Shown piece after piece: positions 4,719 to 5,463 of a stretch of DNA of 5,463 nucleotides; the first letter of the stretch is position 1; each line of letters begins with the position of its first letter. Where the stretch lies: positions 2,064-7,526 of the forward strand of contig MTPE01000185.1 of NCBI GenBank assembly GCA_002011835.1, given 5' to 3'. The stretch is from Desulfarculaceae bacterium JdFR-95. GTDB lineage: Bacteria; Desulfobacterota; Desulfarculia; Desulfarculales; Desulfarculaceae. The position numbers and the translations under genes were made by a program. A model generated the notes under the pieces. That model was not told the DNA's origin, ran no database searches, and was given only the letters and a program-made list of their open reading frames with translations.

Positions 4719-5459
4719 ATGGACCGGGTGTTCGCAGCAGAGGAGGCCGAGGCCTACGAGCGCTGGTTGGCCACACCGGCGGGTCAGGCCTACCTGCAGG
4801 CTTCGCGCATGCTCCTGGACCGGGTGTTGGACTGGCGCCGGGGCTGGCGGGTCTTGGAGGTGGGCTGTGGCCTGGGCCTGCACCTGGAGCCGTTGATGGA
4901 ACGCGGCATGATGGTCACCGGTCTGGAGGCGGGGCCGGTGATGGCGCGGCTGGCCGCGGAGCGCCTGGGCCCCCGGGCAGAGGTGGAGGTGGGCGACGCC
5001 CACGACCTGCCCTTCGAGGACAACAGCTTCGACGCGGTGATCCTGGTCAACACCCTGGAGCTGGTGGACCGTCCCGCCCAGGTCTTGGCCGAGGCCTCGC
5101 GGGTGGCGGCCAGCCGCCTGTGCGTGGTGAGTCTGAACGCCCTGTCGCCCACCGGCCTGTTGCGCCTGTGGCCGGGTTGGGAGCATCCCTTGTACCGGGG
5201 CCGGGCCCTGAGCCTGTGGACCCTATGGCGTCTGGTGCGCGAGGTGTTGGGCCCGGTGCCCCAGACCTGGGCCGGAGCCAGCGGCTGGCCGGTGGTGATG
5301 GCAGGCCGCTGGCCCTTCAGCACCCTCTTGGCGGTGTGCGCCGCGGTCACCCCTCGGCTCATGACCACGCCCCTGGTGGTGGAGGCGCCCATGGGCGCCC
5401 GAGCCGCCACCCCGGCGGCGGGCCACGGCCGAGTGGTGCTGCTGCGCCGGGACGAGTGA
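4719..5459 (+). CDS. Class I SAM-dependent methyltransferase (Methyltransf_11 type)
   Basis: A complete 246-residue protein. Residues 1-40 form a helical lead-in. The Rossmann fold begins with motif I, VLEVGCGLGLH (45-55), whose glycines contact SAM. GLEA (68-71) places E70 at the end of strand 2, the usual ribose-hydroxyl ligand. GDAHDLPFEDNSFDAVILVN (92-111) carries the adenine-side D93-A94 and the post-II/IV region. The rest (about 120-246) is less conserved and contains the WP-rich segment LRLWPGWEHPLYRG. The domain shows SAM binding, but the acceptor cannot be inferred. There is no signal peptide or membrane helix, so it is cytoplasmic. The ATG at 4719 has GAGG four to five bases upstream; an in-frame TTG at 4710 is a weaker alternative. 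The stop TGA overlaps a GTG (5456-5458) that could start another gene beyond the window. Confidence 0.94.
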   Translation: MDRVFAAEEAEAYERWLATPAGQAYLQASRMLLDRVLDWRRGWRVLEVGCGLGLHLEPLMERGMMVTGLEAGPVMARLAAERLGPRAEVEVGDAHDLPFEDNSFDAVILVNTLELVDRPAQVLAEASRVAASRLCVVSLNALSPTGLLRLWPGWEHPLYRGRALSLWTLWRLVREVLGPVPQTWAGASGWPVVMAGRWPFSTLLAVCAAVTPRLMTTPLVVEAPMGARAATPAAGHGRVVLLRRDE

Positions 5460-5463
5460 CGTG

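Overview
The window is GC-rich bacterial chromosomal DNA with short gaps, overlapping genes and purine-rich Shine-Dalgarno sites. I see no phage, insertion-sequence, CRISPR, tRNA or rRNA signal. The style of the diguanylate cyclase, the PAS domain and the small Cys-rich protein suggests a high-GC Desulfobacterota (deltaproteobacterial) genome, possibly near Desulfarculales. That placement is an impression from family resemblance, not a demonstrated one.

Left part, minus strand (read from about 3202 down to 1). An exported DUF4412-like protein (3202-2435), a membrane-anchored alpha/beta hydrolase of the BEM46/YfhR type (2438-1581) and a YiiP/FieF-like cation diffusion facilitator (1584-700) form a tightly coupled three-gene operon with CTGA and ATGA stop/start overlaps. 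After a 162-base gap with its own perfect TTGACA box comes the N-terminal part of a GGDEF protein (537 down to base 1, cut by the window edge before the GG(D/E)EF loop).

Middle, plus strand. Divergent from that operon across a 214-base spacer is a two-gene unit: a signal-peptide or signal-anchor protein with a Pro-Arg linker and a single PAS domain (3417-3929), overlapping by GTGA a 62-residue helical-hairpin protein (3926-4114). A long imperfect hairpin follows the last stop codon.

Right part. A small protein with four cysteines (CX5C...CX2C) lies on the minus strand (4601-4302). Its membrane-spanning N-terminus appears to have been cut off by a one-base frameshift (4666-4602). Divergent from it, across 52 bases carrying a G-quadruplex-type motif, is a complete class I SAM-dependent methyltransferase (4719-5459) on the plus strand.

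Functionally the window combines metal export, envelope proteins of unknown substrate, and sensory or second-messenger proteins (PAS, GGDEF). No single known pathway links them. The least ordinary items are the membrane-attached lone PAS protein with its coiled-coil partner, the frameshifted Cys4 membrane protein, and the probable CTG start of the hydrolase.
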